Part shown: positions 26,432 through 34,771 of the stretch, piece after piece
Numbering within the stretch: the first letter of the stretch is position 1
How the letters are laid out: every line of letters begins with the position of its first letter
From: Rheinheimera pacifica
Lineage (GTDB): Bacteria > Pseudomonadota > Gammaproteobacteria > Enterobacterales > Alteromonadaceae
NCBI RefSeq assembly: GCF_900108485.1
Contig: NZ_FNXF01000003.1
Location: 204,530 to 268,529 of the forward strand
DNA length: 64,000 nucleotides
Direction of reading: 5' to 3'
The notes under the pieces: model-generated
Databases searched by the model: none
What the model was told of the DNA's origin: nothing
Seen by the model: only the letters and a program-made list of their open reading frames with translations
Position numbers and translations under genes: made by a program

Positions 26432-26968
26432 ATGACCAGGCAAATTGCTAAAATCGGTATAGTAACGGTAAGCGACCGCGCCAGTGCAGGCGTCTATGAA
26501 GACTTATCCGGTAAAGCTATTATCGATACTTTAAACGACTATTTAACCAGCGATTGGCAAAGCGAATACCGGCTGATCCCTGATGAACAGCCGTTAATTG
26601 AGCAAACGCTACGCGAGCTCTGTGATGACCAAGGCTGCTGTTTAATTGTCACCACAGGTGGTACCGGCCCGGCCAAACGCGACGTTACGCCGGAGGCCAC
26701 CGAAGCGGTGTGTGACCGAATGATGCCCGGCTTTGGCGAGCTGATGCGCACTGAATCGTTAAAATATGTACCAACGGCCATATTGTCACGTCAAACCGCC
26801 GGCTTGCGCGGCAGCAGTTTAATTATCAACCTGCCGGGTAAGCCCAAAGCCATTCGCCAGTGTTTAGATGCGGTGTTTCCGGCCGTGCCTTACTGCATCG
26901 ATTTAATGAACGGGCCTTATTTGCAGTGCAATGAGGCGGTGATTAAAGCGTTCAGGCCGAAAAGCTGA
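26432..26968 (+). CDS. mogA: Molybdopterin adenylyltransferase
   Basis: Adenylates molybdopterin in the last steps of Moco synthesis, needed by NarG. 178 residues. The motifs are those of MogA rather than MoaB: IGIVTVSDRASAGVYED (about 8-24), TTGGTGPAKRDVTPEAT (about 72-88), MPGFGELMR (about 94-102) and SLIINLPGKPKAI (about 129-141). The ending VPYCIDLMNGP...AFRPKS also matches MogA. AGGAATA precedes ATG 26432. It is in line behind ubiUV and convergent with the toxin gene. Confidence 0.93.
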   Translation: MTRQIAKIGIVTVSDRASAGVYEDLSGKAIIDTLNDYLTSDWQSEYRLIPDEQPLIEQTLRELCDDQGCCLIVTTGGTGPAKRDVTPEATEAVCDRMMPGFGELMRTESLKYVPTAILSRQTAGLRGSSLIINLPGKPKAIRQCLDAVFPAVPYCIDLMNGPYLQCNEAVIKAFRPKS

Positions 26969-26970
26969 TA

Positions 26971-27645
26971 TTAAACTTTACTGAGACGGATTTTATCGCG
27001 AGCCCAGTGTTTAATTACACTTTCAGCAAACCAGAGTGGCTGAGCACGATCAAAGTTCTTCTCTACGATATCAAGGTAACCATCTGGTGTAACTTCAGCA
27101 ATAAAGGTTAATTGTCGGGTGGAATTATCAAAGAAATAGCTTCTGCGCGATGCTCGTGCCATTTCAGGTAGTAGCTTGAGACTTCTCTCGTATCTTTGAA
27201 CGATTTTATCTCTGGGTACACTATGCCCGCCGAGTTCAACCCGCTGCTCAACCCTGGCAACATTTACCTCAGGATCCGACGTACACACGTAATAAAGATA
27301 GGCTTTATATCCGGCAGTATTGGCACGCTGGAAGAAATCAAGATGGCTCTCGTGACTCATTACTGACTCATAGCTAAAAGACAACTGATCTCTGATCCAA
27401 TCCTCACGAAGACCAAGTGCAATTTGTTGCGCTAGCTTAGCAGCTTGATAGGTATTACCTTCTGATAAATCAATGTTCTTTGAATTAGAAAATTGCTGCA
27501 ACAATTCAGTTAAATTAATATGCTTTGCAATATCATCAGGATTAAGATACTGCCCAAGACGAACAGCATAACGCTCTCTTAACTGTGTTGTTAAAGTTGT
27601 TTTGCCCGAGCCATTAGGCCCGGCAATCAATCTCAATTTTGGCAA
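26971..27645 (-). CDS. Zeta-toxin-family kinase (toxin of a TA pair)
   Basis: 224 residues. Walker A is GPNGSGKTT (about 9-17), followed by LNPDDIAKH (about 38-46), the zeta-type Asp motif, and YESVMSHESHLDFF (about 92-105). RVEQRVELGGHSVPRDKIVQRYERSL (ends quoted) fits the LID/substrate region of zeta-like ATPases, in which GG-H-V-P is typical. Zeta toxins phosphorylate UDP-N-acetylglucosamine; other members of the fold act on different targets. The start overlaps the antitoxin gene by 13 bp, implying translational coupling. The module sits between mogA and the kinase/phosphatase gene and looks AT-richer than its neighbours by eye, suggesting acquisition. Confidence 0.85.
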   Translation of the reverse strand: MPKLRLIAGPNGSGKTTLTTQLRERYAVRLGQYLNPDDIAKHINLTELLQQFSNSKNIDLSEGNTYQAAKLAQQIALGLREDWIRDQLSFSYESVMSHESHLDFFQRANTAGYKAYLYYVCTSDPEVNVARVEQRVELGGHSVPRDKIVQRYERSLKLLPEMARASRRSYFFDNSTRQLTFIAEVTPDGYLDIVEKNFDRAQPLWFAESVIKHWARDKIRLSKV

Positions 27646-27884
27646 AGTAAATCTCTGAGTTTTAGCTCAGGTTTAACGGTAACACGCTTTAAGAAAGTTT
27701 TTTTGTTGCCAGCGTCCAATTTCACCATCTCACCATTTTCAACAAAAGTAATAGACACTCCTGCATCCAAAGCTTGTTGCACCGCAGTACGTGATGCTCG
27801 AACGCCAATATCCATCAGGGTTTTGTTATCATCTAACTCAGATTTTCTTTGATGTTTCCGAACAGTTCTTACAGCTGGATACAT
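27633..27884 (-). CDS. Antitoxin partner of the zeta-type toxin
   Basis: 83 residues from ATG 27884, with GAGGTGATT immediately upstream; the longer open frame has no ribosome site. The small protein opens MYPAVRTVRKHQRKSELDDNK and contains ASRTAVQQALDAGVSITFVENGEMVKLD, a compact alpha/beta stretch. No DNA-binding motif was identified with confidence. The antitoxin role is inferred from size, order (upstream) and the 13-bp overlap with the toxin gene. The gene contains no cysteines before its C-terminal LLCQN. Confidence 0.72.
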   Translation of the reverse strand: MYPAVRTVRKHQRKSELDDNKTLMDIGVRASRTAVQQALDAGVSITFVENGEMVKLDAGNKKTFLKRVTVKPELKLRDLLCQN

Positions 27885-27968
27885 AATCACCTCTGTACTG
27901 TAAATATAGCGACATCCTAGCACACTAATCTGATTCCAGACAGCGCAGCAAGTTCATTAGAGCACAAC

Positions 27969-29705
27969 TTAACGCCGCAGCAAAAACAACCACACTACCA
28001 GCAATAAGGTAATAAACCAGAAGCCGGAAAGCAGTTGCCAGAATAACAGCGGATTGGTTCTATGCTCCTGCTTCACCTCTTCGTGCAAAAACTCAGGATT
28101 CGGTTGCTGTAAGTCCGTCAGTAGTTGGTTAATGCTCTGGTAGCGCTGCGATAAATCCAGGCTAACGCCCTTTTGCAAGGCACGGTCAAACCAGGTGGGA
28201 ATAACCGGATTAAACTGACTGGCACTGCGATAGCGCAGTTTATCGTAATCGGCTGCGGTGCGGCATTCTTCTACTGCATTGCCATAGGGTAAATGGCCAC
28301 CGCTGAACAGCTCGTAGGCAATGGTGGCCAGAGCGTAAATGTCACCCTGCACGCCGGAGTTATGCCCGAGTAAATAGTGCGGATCCGAATACGCTGCCGT
28401 GCCCAGCGCAGCCTCATGCTGCAGCGGGCTGTATATTTCGGCCAGGCCAGCCACATACACCGAACCAAAGTCGACAATTTTTAAGCGGCCGTCAGCAAGG
28501 TAAATAATATTACCGGGTTTTAAATCCTGATGAATAGCCCCCATGCGATGAAACGCGGTTAAACCTTCAGCAATTTGTTTTACCAGCTTAATGGCTAGTG
28601 CCGGCTTTAACGGCTTAGGTTGGCGCTCGAACCACTGCTCTAAACTTTGGCCCGGCAGATATTCCATTAAGTAATACAAAAAGCTGCGGGGCCGGGTTTG
28701 CCGTACTACCTTGACTACATAATCAGATTCAATGCGCAGGCCAATCCACTCTTCACGAATAAAACGGTCGATATATAAGACATCGTCATCGTAATTCAGC
28801 GACGGGCATTTTAATACCAAATGCCGGCCGCTTGCCTCATCTTCTACCAAATATAAGTGGCTGCGGCTGCTGGCAAACAGCTCGCTCAGCACTTTATAGC
28901 CGTCCAGCTTCATGCCCACGCTTAACGCCGGCGGAAACGGCAACCGGGTAAGATGTTGGTTTAAATCATCCAGGCTTTGCTGCGGTAACCTTGTTACTTC
29001 TACCAGGATCAGGCTGAGATTATCATCACTGCCCTGCGCCAAAGCCTGCTGCTTTAATTGTGCGGCCGTCAGGTTTAAATCAGCCGCGTTTGATAGCGCA
29101 CGCTGCAGCTCGTCGGCACTGATAAAATCGGATATGCCGTCAGAGCACAGCAAAAACCTGTCACCGGGGCGTAAACTCTGGCTACCCTGCTGCAGCTCAA
29201 CCCGTGCATCCATGCCCAGCGCCCGGCCAAGAAACTGACGCTGCCCGGATAATACCGTGGTGTGATCCTGGCTAAGTTGCACCAATACACCGTCACGCCA
29301 GTGGTACAGCCGGCTATCGCCAATATGAAAAAAATGCGCCGTTTGCGATTTAATAATCAGCGCGGTAAAGGTGGTCAGATAACCTTTCTGGTTGTGGACA
29401 AACTGATGGCTCAGCTCGTACAGCTCATTATTAATGGTGGCCAGCAACTGTGTGGCGCTGTAGGCCACCGACCAGCTGTCCGGCGTCTGGCTGTATTCGC
29501 GGCAAAACCGGCTTACCGCGCGCTCACTGGCCTGCTGGCCGGCCTCAGCCGTGCTGACGCCATCGGCCAGGGCAAAACAGGCGCCTTTGTAGGTTAACAA
29601 GTGCGGATCTTGAGCCACATTGACTACCACCGCATCCTCGTTGGCGGGCTTAATACCCGCCTCACAGAGATGGCTGTAGCGAAGTTGCAATTCAGATCCG
29701 CTCAC
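27969..29705 (-). CDS. PP2C phosphatase-Ser/Thr kinase fusion, membrane-anchored
   Basis: 578 residues. A PP2C-type phosphatase domain (about 1-240) has ADGVSTAEAG, HIGDSRLYHW and CSDGISDFI metal-site motifs. A kinase domain (about 265-535) has the Lys of LVLKCP, the catalytic loop HQDLKPGN and VDFGSVYVAG; its glycine loop is poorly conserved (ELFASSRSHLYLV). One C-terminal helix (about 552-575) anchors it. GTG 29705 is the start, with AGGA upstream. It lies 30 bp after narK on the same strand; such fusions also sit beside nitrate transporter genes in Pseudomonas (PA1782 next to nasA). Control of nitrate uptake by reversible phosphorylation is an inference. Confidence 0.88.
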   Translation of the reverse strand: MSGSELQLRYSHLCEAGIKPANEDAVVVNVAQDPHLLTYKGACFALADGVSTAEAGQQASERAVSRFCREYSQTPDSWSVAYSATQLLATINNELYELSHQFVHNQKGYLTTFTALIIKSQTAHFFHIGDSRLYHWRDGVLVQLSQDHTTVLSGQRQFLGRALGMDARVELQQGSQSLRPGDRFLLCSDGISDFISADELQRALSNAADLNLTAAQLKQQALAQGSDDNLSLILVEVTRLPQQSLDDLNQHLTRLPFPPALSVGMKLDGYKVLSELFASSRSHLYLVEDEASGRHLVLKCPSLNYDDDVLYIDRFIREEWIGLRIESDYVVKVVRQTRPRSFLYYLMEYLPGQSLEQWFERQPKPLKPALAIKLVKQIAEGLTAFHRMGAIHQDLKPGNIIYLADGRLKIVDFGSVYVAGLAEIYSPLQHEAALGTAAYSDPHYLLGHNSGVQGDIYALATIAYELFSGGHLPYGNAVEECRTAADYDKLRYRSASQFNPVIPTWFDRALQKGVSLDLSQRYQSINQLLTDLQQPNPEFLHEEVKQEHRTNPLLFWQLLSGFWFITLLLVVWLFLLRR

Positions 29706-29735
29706 TTGTTAGTCCTTTTTCCGGCAGTAGTAACA

Positions 29736-31232
29736 TTAACCAACATTAATCCGGTGCACAGTACCGTCTTCTCCTACTTCGGTAATATGGCCTTTCGGGT
29801 CGTCCAAAAACATGACCGCAACCAGGCCCACCAGGGCAGAGGCGGCAATGACGTAGAAGAACATACTGTAACTGACATAACTCAGTACCGTTAAATACAC
29901 CACTGCCCCCACATTACCGTAAGCCCCGGCCATGCCGGCAATTTGCCCGGTCATGCTGCGCTTTATCAGCGGCACTATAGCAAACACCGCACCTTCACCG
30001 GCCTGGACGAAGAAGCTACACGCCATGGTGGCCAATACTGCCAGCGGGATCCACCAGTGGCTGTCCATCAGGCCCATCAGGAAATAACCGGCCGCTAAAC
30101 CGCCAATTAAGATCAGCATACTTTTGCGCCGGCCAAATTTATCAGAAAACCAGCCGCCCATTGGCCGCGATACCAGGTTCATAAAGGCAAAACCCGACGC
30201 CAGTAACCCGGCTTTCACCGCACTTAAACCTTCGAAGGTTTCCAGAAAGTACAATGGCAGCATCGACACCACTGCCAGCTCAGAGCCAAAGGTAGCAAAG
30301 TAGGCAATATTTAATATCCCCACCTGCTTAAAGCTGTATTTATCCGCCTCCGGTACTCCGGCACGTAAATGCTCAGCATTAATGCGCCAGGTTTGCTGGG
30401 TTTGCACGATAAATAGCAACAACAGCACGCCCCATAACGCATACATCATATCGGTGGTGAACAGGTTAACCCCGGCCGGTGACAAACGCCAGGCCAGCAT
30501 GCCTAGCGCCAGATGCATAGGGATATTCATTAAGATTAAGCCCCACAAAGCGCCCCAACTGGATACCACCATAGCCCCGGTTTTTTTCGGCTTAAAATAC
30601 ACCGAGCCTTTAGGGGTATTACGGGCATATTTGTAAAATACCAGCGCATACACTGCGCTGATCACACCGACAGTACCGATAGCATAGCGCCAACCATCAG
30701 CGCCGCCATAAGCCAGCGCCAGCGCCGGTAACGTCATGGCTGCAGCGGCGGAGCCAAAGTTTCCCCAACCACCATAGATACCTTCAGCAGTGCCCACCTG
30801 ATGATGCGGAAACCACTCGCCTACCAGGCGGATACCGACGACAAAACCAGCTCCGACAAAACCGAGTAAAAAACGAAACAATGCCAGTGCATCGTAAGTT
30901 TGCGCAAAGGCAAAACCAATACACAGCAGTGCTGAGATAAACAACAACAGGGAATACATAATACGCGGGCCATAACGGTCGACCAGCATACCCACAACAA
31001 TACGTGCCGGGATGGTTATCGCCACGTTTAAGATCAACAGGGCTTTAACCTGAGCATCGGTCAGTGCCAGGGCGTCTTTAATATGAATCAGCAACGGCGC
31101 ATGGGCAAACCAGATAACAAAAGTTAAAAAGAAGGCAAACCAGGTCAGGTGCAGCATTTTTACTTTTTGCTCAGCGAAATTCAGCAGGTTTAACCTACTG
31201 CCGCTTGCAGTAGCTAAAGCAGGTCCAGCCAT
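29736..31232 (-). CDS. narK: NarK-family nitrate/nitrite transporter (MFS)
   Basis: 498 residues from ATG 31232, chosen because GGAG lies 6 bp upstream (within a longer open frame). Twelve hydrophobic helices. The two nitrate-signature glycine motifs are GWGNFGSAAAAM (about 175-186) and AGMAGAYGNVGAVVY near the C-terminal half. The conserved Arg in RLVGEWFP and the MFS motif VDRYGPR are present. The long loops and the C-terminus LDDPKGHITEV fit NarK2/NasA-type carriers. Likely nitrate import or nitrate/nitrite exchange. The promoter has an FNR-like box at -41.5 and a NarL-like 7-2-7 site near -93, and the kinase/phosphatase gene follows. Confidence 0.93.
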   Translation of the reverse strand: MAGPALATASGSRLNLLNFAEQKVKMLHLTWFAFFLTFVIWFAHAPLLIHIKDALALTDAQVKALLILNVAITIPARIVVGMLVDRYGPRIMYSLLLFISALLCIGFAFAQTYDALALFRFLLGFVGAGFVVGIRLVGEWFPHHQVGTAEGIYGGWGNFGSAAAAMTLPALALAYGGADGWRYAIGTVGVISAVYALVFYKYARNTPKGSVYFKPKKTGAMVVSSWGALWGLILMNIPMHLALGMLAWRLSPAGVNLFTTDMMYALWGVLLLLFIVQTQQTWRINAEHLRAGVPEADKYSFKQVGILNIAYFATFGSELAVVSMLPLYFLETFEGLSAVKAGLLASGFAFMNLVSRPMGGWFSDKFGRRKSMLILIGGLAAGYFLMGLMDSHWWIPLAVLATMACSFFVQAGEGAVFAIVPLIKRSMTGQIAGMAGAYGNVGAVVYLTVLSYVSYSMFFYVIAASALVGLVAVMFLDDPKGHITEVGEDGTVHRINVG

Positions 31233-31261
31233 AATACTCTCCATAGGATTAACAGATAAAC

Positions 31262-31310
31262 TGCGCCAAGTGTAGAGAGCTGAAGCGGCAAAATCATTGA
31301 TATAAAACAA
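31262..31310 (-). promoter_or_regulatory. FNR/DNR-dependent class II promoter of narK
   Basis: TTGAT-ATAA-AACAA at 31297-31310 (one mismatch from the FNR box). Reading leftwards, a -10 of TACACT occupies 31274-31269 and puts +1 at 31262, with the box centre exactly 41.5 bp upstream. The layout matches that of narG at the other end of the cluster. Confidence 0.75.
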
Positions 31311-31347
31311 AGCCGAACCGCCAGTTTCTTACTATAAAACAAACAGA

Positions 31348-31363
31348 TACCAACTTATAGGTA
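31348..31363. promoter_or_regulatory. NarL/NarP-like 7-2-7 site upstream of narK
   Basis: TACCAAC-TT-ATAGGTA. The right heptamer is a perfect NarL half-site (TACCTAT on the narK strand) and the left matches 5 of 7. It is centred 52 bp from the FNR box and about 93 bp upstream of the predicted narK start, as in narG here. The rest of the 303-bp gap to the next gene shows a CAGAGG/CCTCTG hairpin (31454-31470) and no gene. Confidence 0.6.
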
Positions 31364-31535
31364 GACCGGCGACCGCCGCCATGGCACGGCATTTCAGCAG
31401 CCACTACCCACTTTGGCGTAATAACCTGCCCCGCCCCGCCTTAGTCAGCGCGTCAGAGGTACGCCCTCTGCGCTGCAGCAGCAATTAGCTTTGGCGTTAC
31501 ACTAAGCTGTAATACTGATTAGCGGATATTTTGCG

Positions 31536-32840
31536 ATGGAGCATACTACTCCCACCACGCTGGCACAGGCCACGCTGCCGCGGGCTAACCGGGCGCTACT
31601 GCTGGCCACGCTGGCCTTTGCCGCCTGCTTTTCGGTCTGGACCTTATACGCCGTAATGGGCATAGCGTTACAACAGCAACTGGCGCTTAACGCTACACAA
31701 TACGGCATACTGCTGGCGGCACCTATATTAAGCGGCGCCTTACTGCGGGTGCCGCTTGGCATACTGGCAGACCGTGTCAGTAGCCGGCGCTTATGGCTGT
31801 ACCAGATGCTGGCAGTCATACCGGCGCTGTTACTGCTGCCGCTGGTAAACAGCTACAGCGGCTATTTATGGCTTGGGCTCTGGTTTGGTATCAGCGGTGT
31901 GTCTTTTACCTTTGGGGTGCGCTATGTCAGCGTATGGTTTGCCTCAAGCCGCCAGGGCCGGGCGCTGGGTTTATTTGGCGTGGGCAATGCCGGTGTTGCC
32001 ATTACCTTTGTGCTGGTGCCGCTGGCGGTAACCTACCTTGGCTGGCAGTGGGTGGGGCCGCTGTATGCTGCAGGTATGTTACTGATCGCACTGCTGTTTG
32101 CCCTGTTGTCACCGGCAGAGCCTGCTCAGGCTTACACTCAGGCCGCAGCGCTTAGCCTGCGTACACTGGTATCAGATGCACGTATCTGGCGTTTTTCCCT
32201 GTACTACTACTTTGTGTTTGGCAGTTTTTTAGCGCTGCTGTTGTGGCTGCCACAATACTATATGCAGGCCTATGCCATGAATGCACAACAAGCTATGGCG
32301 TTTACACTGTTTTTTGTCGCCACCTCAAGCATGGTAAGGGCATTGGGCGGCTGGTTTGCTGATCGCTACGGTGGCCGCGCAGTAAACTGGAGCGTATTCT
32401 GGGTATGCCTTGTGTGTTTGTTCTTTCTTAGCTACCCACCTACTACCTTGATTGTGCATGGCCTGGAAAAAGATGTGCAGTTGGAGATTGGCCTCAATGT
32501 CTGGTGGTTTACACTGCTGATTTTTATTATCGGCGTGGCCCAGGGTTTTGGCCGCGCCAGTGTGTATAAAGTGATCCACGATTATTACCCGCACCATATG
32601 GGCAGCGCCGGTGGCTTTGTTGCAGCGATAGGTGCCCTCGGGGGCTGTACGCTACCGGTGCTGTTTGGTGTGGCGCAGGATGTTCTGGGGATTGTCACCG
32701 GCTGTTTTATGATTTTATACAGCGTACTGGCGCTGTGCATGATCACCATGTTTTTTGCCAACCAGGCCGCGCAATACCAGCAAAAGCTGGCTCAGGCACG
32801 TACAGAGAATTTTTTACGCGATGAGGATCAACCTCTTTAA
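31536..32840 (+). CDS. Second NarK-type nitrate transporter (MFS)
   Basis: 434 residues with 12 hydrophobic helices. Nitrate-signature-like motifs are FGVGNAGVAITF (about 148-159) and GSAGGFVAAIGALGGCTLP (about 355-373). The MFS motif LADRVSSRR (about 82-90) and the conserved Arg of GVRYVSVWF are also present. It is shorter and more compact than the narK product and resembles NarK1-type nitrate/proton symporters, which are often paired with NarK2 in denitrifiers. It is divergent from narK and 14 bp upstream of nnrS, so it forms an operon with it. The ribosome site is weak (GCGGAT). Confidence 0.85.
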   Translation: MEHTTPTTLAQATLPRANRALLLATLAFAACFSVWTLYAVMGIALQQQLALNATQYGILLAAPILSGALLRVPLGILADRVSSRRLWLYQMLAVIPALLLLPLVNSYSGYLWLGLWFGISGVSFTFGVRYVSVWFASSRQGRALGLFGVGNAGVAITFVLVPLAVTYLGWQWVGPLYAAGMLLIALLFALLSPAEPAQAYTQAAALSLRTLVSDARIWRFSLYYYFVFGSFLALLLWLPQYYMQAYAMNAQQAMAFTLFFVATSSMVRALGGWFADRYGGRAVNWSVFWVCLVCLFFLSYPPTTLIVHGLEKDVQLEIGLNVWWFTLLIFIIGVAQGFGRASVYKVIHDYYPHHMGSAGGFVAAIGALGGCTLPVLFGVAQDVLGIVTGCFMILYSVLALCMITMFFANQAAQYQQKLAQARTENFLRDEDQPL

Positions 32841-32854
32841 GCTAAGGATAAACC

Positions 32855-34057
32855 ATGCAAATTACTGATCTGGCAACCGAGCAAAAGCTGTTGCCACTGT
32901 TGCGCCAGGCGTTTCGGCCGATGTTTTTATTTGGCGCGGCCTTTAGTGCCATTGCTATGCTGCTGTGGGGCCTGGCTCTGGCCGGCCATATTCAGCTAAA
33001 GCCCTTTGCCAATGTACTGTTCTGGCACAGCCATGAAATGTTGTTTGGTTTTGTTGCCGCTATTGTGATCGGTTTTTTACTGACCGCGGTGCAAAACTGG
33101 ACCGGGCTGCGCGCGCCGCATGGTAAAAGCCTGCTGTTTATCAGCCTGTTGTGGTTAAGCGCCCGTCTGCTGTTGTTGTTTGGCCAGGGTTTACCACTGT
33201 ATCTGGTGGCCGCAGTGGATTTAAGCTTTCTGCCGGTGTGCGCGGTATTGTTAGCCATACCTCTGATTAAAACCGGCCAGCAGCGCAACCTGTTTTTTAT
33301 ACCGCTGCTGTTGCTGCTGACCGCCTGTAACGCACTGATGTATATCGGTGTGGCCTACAATCGCTATGATTTAATGCAGCTGGGCAGCCAAAACGCCATC
33401 TGGTTGGTTACGCTGCTGATGGCGATAGTCGGTGGCCGGGTGCTGCCGATGTTTACCGCCAATGGCACCCAAACTAAAAAGGTTGAAGCCATGGTCTGGC
33501 TCGACCGCGCTGCGCTGGGTTCTTTATGGCTGATATTTGTACTGCACTTTTTTGCCCTGAACAAATACCTGCCGCCACTGGCTATCAGCAGCTTATTTGC
33601 CTTAAGTGCCCTGCTAACTGCCCTGCGCTGCCTGCGCTGGAAAATCTGGCTTACGGTTAAAGTGCCGCTACTGTGGTCGCTGCATCTGGCGTACTGGTGT
33701 ATACCGCTGGGGTTAGCGCTATACAGCGCACGCTACGCCGGGGTAAATATCAGCAACAGCATAGCGCTGCACGCGTTAACCGCCGGTGCCATGGGCAGCA
33801 TGATTTTAAGCATGATGGCGCGGGTATCATTAGGCCACAGCGGCCGTATGCTCAAACCGCACCGTATTATGTCGCTGGCGTTTTTACTGGTACTGGCTGC
33901 AGCCATCAGCCGCACGGTATTAATCTGGCTGTGGCCGGCCCAGACTATGCAATGGCTATGGCTAGGCATAGGCGGCTGGGTGCTGGCGTATGGACTATAC
34001 GTACTGGTGTATTTTCCGGTGCTAACCACGCCAAGGCCAGACGGCCGGCCAGGTTAA
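32855..34057 (+). CDS. nnrS: NnrS family membrane haem protein, NO response
   Basis: 400 residues with about 12 hydrophobic helices. Family features include FRPMFLFGAAFSAIAMLLWGL (ends quoted, about 18-38), WHSHEMLFGFVAAIVIGFLLTAVQNWTG (His pair near 58-60; ends quoted) and GGRVLPMFTANGT (about 193-205). HALTAGAMGSMILSMMARVSLGHSGR (ends quoted) is the strongly conserved C-terminal block. NnrS binds haem and copper in Rhodobacter and protects cells from NO-related metabolic stress. AAGGAT precedes ATG 32855. It follows the transporter gene in an operon. Confidence 0.93.
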   Translation: MQITDLATEQKLLPLLRQAFRPMFLFGAAFSAIAMLLWGLALAGHIQLKPFANVLFWHSHEMLFGFVAAIVIGFLLTAVQNWTGLRAPHGKSLLFISLLWLSARLLLLFGQGLPLYLVAAVDLSFLPVCAVLLAIPLIKTGQQRNLFFIPLLLLLTACNALMYIGVAYNRYDLMQLGSQNAIWLVTLLMAIVGGRVLPMFTANGTQTKKVEAMVWLDRAALGSLWLIFVLHFFALNKYLPPLAISSLFALSALLTALRCLRWKIWLTVKVPLLWSLHLAYWCIPLGLALYSARYAGVNISNSIALHALTAGAMGSMILSMMARVSLGHSGRMLKPHRIMSLAFLLVLAAAISRTVLIWLWPAQTMQWLWLGIGGWVLAYGLYVLVYFPVLTTPRPDGRPG

Positions 34058-34065
34058 TGTGACCT

Positions 34066-34081
34066 TACCTCTGAAGAGGTA
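34066..34081. promoter_or_regulatory. Perfectly symmetric NarL-like 7-2-7 dyad
   Basis: TACCTCT-GA-AGAGGTA is fully palindromic; the left half is a perfect NarL heptamer. The centre is 29 bp upstream of the FNR box and about 70 bp upstream of the predicted +1 of the DGC gene. As RNA it would form the stem CTTACCTC/GAGGTAAG (34064-34083), so it could also end the nnrS transcript. Confidence 0.6.
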
Positions 34082-34095
34082 AGCCTGCCGCGGCT

Positions 34096-34143
34096 TTGAT
34101 TTATATCAAGCCGCAACCCGTCATGGCTTTTACACTGGGTGAA
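34096..34143 (+). promoter_or_regulatory. FNR/DNR-dependent class II promoter of the DGC gene
   Basis: TTGAT-TTAT-ATCAA at 34096-34109 is a perfect FNR/DNR box. TACACT at 34131-34136 is a -10 at class II distance, giving +1 near 34143. Confidence 0.85.
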
Positions 34144-34168
34144 TGCTCTTGCTATGACGGAACAAAAA

Positions 34169-34552
34169 ATGAACATCGATTACGATAACAAACCGCTGGT
34201 ATACTCCTGCTCTGGCTGCTCTAACGTGGCGCAACTTGCCAACGATCTGGCCGTGGTACTGGATCGGGAAGGCTCGGCACAAATGTCCTGTATTGCCGGT
34301 GTTGGCGGCCAGGTAAAACAGCTGGTAAAAGTTGCGCAGTCCGGTCGGCCTATTCTGGCCGTAGATGGCTGCCCGCTTAACTGCGTAAAGCAAACCCTCG
34401 CCACCGTAAACGTAGTACCCACCTGGCATATAGAGCTAACCTCACAGGGCTATAAAAAACGCGACCACGAAAACTGCGGTTTAACCGATGCCTATAAGCT
34501 GCTGCAAATGGTGCATAGCGATATCCTTGGACAGCCGGGCAAACCAGCCTGA
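34169..34552 (+). CDS. DGC-motif cysteine protein, putative zinc-binding
   Basis: 127 residues from ATG 34169 (GGAA upstream); ATG 34154 is an alternative, while an ATG at 34142 would lie at the predicted transcription start. It contains YSCSGCSNVAQLAN (about 12-25), SCIAGVGG (about 45-52), the hallmark VDGCPLNC (about 70-77) and a late Cys (ENCGL). This is the DGC domain, named for its Asp-Gly-Cys, with four conserved cysteines probably binding zinc. Its function is unknown. No signal peptide. The perfect FNR box and NarL-like dyad upstream place it firmly in the anaerobic nitrate response. Confidence 0.88.
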   Translation: MNIDYDNKPLVYSCSGCSNVAQLANDLAVVLDREGSAQMSCIAGVGGQVKQLVKVAQSGRPILAVDGCPLNCVKQTLATVNVVPTWHIELTSQGYKKRDHENCGLTDAYKLLQMVHSDILGQPGKPA

Positions 34553-34771
34553 TCTCACTTATTGTTCCGGCGCCATTGTTCGCGCGTATTTGCCCGGCGG
34601 CAATCAGCGTGAAGCCGGCGTTGGGATTATTTTTTATCTACCGCTGAAATTTACCCTAAAATGATACTGTTGCAATGTGCCGTGAAAGGGCTACTGTGAA
34701 GCAGTGCGTCTGATTGTACAAACGAAACCCATATCGACGTCCTTTAAATCCGTTACATTAGGAAGACTACT

